From Anaerohalosphaeraceae bacterium (GTDB lineage Bacteria > Planctomycetota > Phycisphaerae > Sedimentisphaerales > Anaerohalosphaeraceae), in NCBI GenBank assembly GCA_037479115.1, contig JBBFLK010000010.1, forward strand, positions 44,864 to 108,863: DNA of 64,000 nt. The letters run 5' to 3'. This document shows positions 61,907 through 64,000 of this stretch, piece after piece (positions within the stretch are counted from its first letter, which is position 1; every line of letters starts with the position of its first letter). The translations under genes and the position numbers were made by a program. The notes below the pieces were generated by a model, which searched no databases, was not told the DNA's origin, and saw only the letters and a list, made by a program, of their open reading frames with translations.

Positions 61907-63283
61907 TTAGAAACCCGTTTTGAGCCAATACGAAGCCGCTCTCTTCCAATCAGACAGGTTCACAGACCCGCTCCCGTTCAAATCTGCTCCCCCGCATCGT
62001 CCGCACGCCCCCATCAGCCACCATTCCGCCAGCCGTTCAACATCCAGCAAATTCACCCGTCCGTCCGCGGCGCAGTCTCCCGGAATATACTCGAAAGCCC
62101 CTAAATCCGGTCCCGCCTCCAGATATTCCAGTCCCAAAATCGCCCCGGCATCAATCGCTGCACTGCCGGCTCGAAGACGGGCGAAACCGAGCCGCGGCAG
62201 TGAACCGTCCGCCTCGCGCAGACCGTCGGCCCCCGCCGAATCCAGCTCCGCGAAATCCTCATCTGTCAGCACAAAACCATTCCAGGAGTTGAACTGGTCG
62301 TCAATCTCCTCATACATCAAAACCGCCCCCAGATGCGACAGGTTGTTCCGAAGCACATGCGCCGAATTATGCTCATCAAAATAAAAATTCCGGCCGCCGT
62401 TTCGAATCCCGCTGCACTGATAGACGGTCACGCCCGTAATATTCCCGTTCACATCGATTCCATGATGGGGATTGTCAAAGGCCGCACAATACACCAAAAA
62501 ATGTCCGCCGGCGCCGGCTCCCAGCTTAAACCCGTTCCCGTCCCCGGCAAAGGCGGTATCTCCCCAAAGATTGATTCCGTTTCGAAAGGCCCAGCACCGC
62601 TCAAATGTGACGGCCTCACTGGGAGGAGTTGTATTCCAGCAGTCATAGCCGTCATCCGAATTGCTCCACGCCCGACACCCCCGAAGAATATTGCCCGGAC
62701 CAACCCCGAATTTGACGGCAAATCCGTCCGCGTTCTCCCCGTGATTGGCCGGGTCGTAATTCTCATAGGAATCACAGTTCAGGAGCAGATTATACGCCGC
62801 ACCGGTATGCAGCTGGATGCCGGAATCTTCATTCCAGCGGGCCGTAATCCGCTCAATCTGATTATGCCCGCCGGTAATGTACAGCCCGTTATCGCCCGCA
62901 TTTTGGATAATAAAGTCGTAAAACACCCAGTAGCTGCCGCTTAGTTCAATCCCGCGAGTCCCCGTGGACGTGCCTGAAAAGTCAAGAATAACCGTTTCAC
63001 CGGGATAAGAACGCAGCGTGATCGGATTCTCCAAAGTTCCGCTTTTGCTGATGGAAACTTTCGTGGAATAAGCATGCTGTCCGCCTCGAAGGAAAATCGT
63101 ATCCCCCGCCGAGGCTGCCGTAACGGCCCGGCCGATTGTTTTGAAAGGACTGCTGAGGGTGCCGCTATTGCTGTCGCTGCCGGAGGGGCTCACATAATAC
63201 TCCGCCGCCCAAACCCAAACCGGCCATCCAATCGCCAGCCAGACAAAAACCCCGCCAGCCAGCCAAACTCTTCTCATCATCAT
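61907..63283 (-). CDS. Secreted PL9-like pectate lyase with C-terminal dockerin-like module
   Basis: The 458-residue protein has a signal peptide ending near VWAAEYYVSPSG. A right-handed parallel beta-helix follows, starting with the SGTLSSPFKTIGRAVTAASAGD and TIFLRGGQHAYS pattern common to secreted beta-helix enzymes. The central NCDSYENYDPANHGENADGF followed by AVKFGVGPGNILRGCRAWSN and SDDGYDCWN matches PL9 pectate lyases, in which the Lys is the catalytic base and the Asp residues bind calcium. Residues about 400-458 form two dockerin-like loops (GDCAADGRVNLLDVERLAEW, ADLNGSGSVNLSDW). It would cleave polygalacturonate outside the cell, fitting the nearby arabinose module. AAGGGGG precedes the three tandem ATGs. 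Confidence 0.85.
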   Translation of the reverse strand: MMMRRVWLAGGVFVWLAIGWPVWVWAAEYYVSPSGSDSNSGTLSSPFKTIGRAVTAASAGDTIFLRGGQHAYSTKVSISKSGTLENPITLRSYPGETVILDFSGTSTGTRGIELSGSYWVFYDFIIQNAGDNGLYITGGHNQIERITARWNEDSGIQLHTGAAYNLLLNCDSYENYDPANHGENADGFAVKFGVGPGNILRGCRAWSNSDDGYDCWNTTPPSEAVTFERCWAFRNGINLWGDTAFAGDGNGFKLGAGAGGHFLVYCAAFDNPHHGIDVNGNITGVTVYQCSGIRNGGRNFYFDEHNSAHVLRNNLSHLGAVLMYEEIDDQFNSWNGFVLTDEDFAELDSAGADGLREADGSLPRLGFARLRAGSAAIDAGAILGLEYLEAGPDLGAFEYIPGDCAADGRVNLLDVERLAEWWLMGACGRCGGADLNGSGSVNLSDWKRAASYWLKTGF

Positions 63284-63331
63284 ACCCCCTTAAAAAGCAC
63301 CGGCACCCCTCTTTTTGACCAAATCAGATAT

Positions 63332-63360
63332 ATTTTAACCGAAAACCCCTGCCTTGTCAA
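63332..63360 (-). promoter_or_regulatory. Promoter of the PL9-like lyase gene
   Basis: The minus strand reads TTGACA (63355-63360), 17 bases, then TAAAAT (63332-63337), giving a start near 63325 and a leader of about 42 nt. It sits in the 135-bp gap downstream of the zinc-ribbon gene. Confidence 0.7.
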
Positions 63361-63418
63361 GGAATCTAATCAGTTTTCCTTCCAAAACAGGGGCTTTCTG
63401 GGCGCTTCTTCGCTCACT

Positions 63419-64000
63419 TTAAGGAGTCGAATTATAAAAAGCACAATCACACGTTTCTTCACACGCAGTACAAAGGAGATTGCCGCACTGACCGCAGGGA
63501 GTTAATGCCGCTCCGCATTCCGGACAGACAGGCCCGCTGAAAGACTGTACCGCCTTCTCGCCGGTTTTTTTTAGAATGCTGTTCACAAGAAGAGAAATGT
63601 CCTTCTGGATATGGACCGTGGCTAAATATCTTCTCTGATTCTGGACAGAAACAGTCTTTTCCTCAGACATCTGAATAATCGAAGGGTCAATCTTTCCGCC
63701 TCTTCCGGCAAAATCCCGAAGCGATGCATTTAACCTCGCCCAGGGCACATGGGGCTTAATAATATCACCCAGATTATTCTTTTTCAGCCATCCAAACAAA
63801 ACATTATCCGCAAGGTCCGTCTGTCTTTTATAGACAGATTTCAGAACACATTGCACATACAGCCCGTTGGGAAATGCAATTTGTTCGAAACCGCTTCCTT
63901 TGAGTGTTTCATGCAGTTCCGCCCTCTTCCTTTTTAAGAGTTCTTTCCAATGTTCAATTTGTCTGTTCAGCAAATTGATTTCCTCTTGCAGAATAACTAG
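63419..64000 (-). CDS. Coiled-coil/zinc-ribbon protein of unknown function, 5' end beyond window
   Basis: The frame stays open to the right edge with no good start (the first candidate, TTG at 63973, lacks support), so the gene is probably truncated by the window. The visible part has a charged N-terminal helix (NRQIEHWKELLKRKRAELHE), a middle domain (FPNGLYVQCVLKSVYKRQTD, then VLFGWLKKNNLGDIIKPHVP) and a C-terminal Cys-rich zinc ribbon with eight Cys in CPEC, CGQC, CTAC and CDC. The outline of coiled coil, small beta unit and short helical unit recalls phage Gp157-type proteins, but this is a weak impression. Function unknown. Confidence 0.65.
   Translation of the reverse strand, partial: LVILQEEINLLNRQIEHWKELLKRKRAELHETLKGSGFEQIAFPNGLYVQCVLKSVYKRQTDLADNVLFGWLKKNNLGDIIKPHVPWARLNASLRDFAGRGGKIDPSIIQMSEEKTVSVQNQRRYLATVHIQKDISLLVNSILKKTGEKAVQSFSGPVCPECGAALTPCGQCGNLLCTACEETCDCAFYNSTP

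Overview
The window comes from a bacterium that most resembles a Planctomycetota member of the Phycisphaerae/Sedimentisphaerales type. This is inferred from three things: large secreted proteins carrying dockerin-like GDLNxDxxVDLxDLxxF modules, a ribosomal protein L22 with an N-terminal helix-turn-helix-like extension, and an EF-Tu with an unusual switch I. No rRNA, CRISPR array, transposase or complete insertion sequence is visible.

Bases 1-14128 hold a cell-surface/export module. A partial CotH-like gene (1-5061, +) runs tail to tail, 5 bp apart, into a five-gene minus-strand operon. In transcription order that operon is a VTC-type polyphosphate-polymerase-domain protein, a DUF4956 membrane protein, an HlyD-type adaptor, a TolC-type outer-membrane lipoprotein and a 1526-residue secreted CotH/lamin-tail/dockerin-like protein. 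A near-consensus promoter lies at 14272-14301. This is the best candidate for an undescribed system: a polyphosphate/CotH-kinase-linked surface protein exporter.

Bases 14472-47990 are a very compact minus-strand information-processing array. It reads tRNA-Thr, tuf, rpmG, tRNA-Trp, secE, nusG, rplKAJL, rpoBC, rpsLG, fusA, then the S10, spc and alpha operon genes to rplQ, a HIT protein and an initiator tRNA. It looks like fused beta, str, S10, spc and alpha operons divided by internal signals: a promoter at 48133-48161, an attenuator-like hairpin between rplL and rpoB, a terminator between rpsG and fusA, and a new promoter whose -35 box contains the fusA stop codon. That promoter opens a roughly 340-nt structured leader before rpsJ. 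Terminators follow rplQ and the initiator tRNA. rpmD (L30) is missing from its usual place.

Bases 48230-64000 are accessory. They hold a HEAT-repeat secreted protein, a small coiled-coil lipoprotein, an L-arabinose/arabinan module (secreted GH51 arabinofuranosidase facing araD, araB, a sodium-solute symporter and a lipoprotein aldose epimerase), an unknown membrane-anchored coiled-coil protein, and a thioredoxin-domain fusion flanked by two direct copies of a composite intergenic repeat. The window closes with a PL9-like pectate lyase carrying a C-terminal dockerin-like module and a gene running off the right edge that ends in a Cys-rich zinc ribbon. Together these suggest a heterotrophic polysaccharide degrader.
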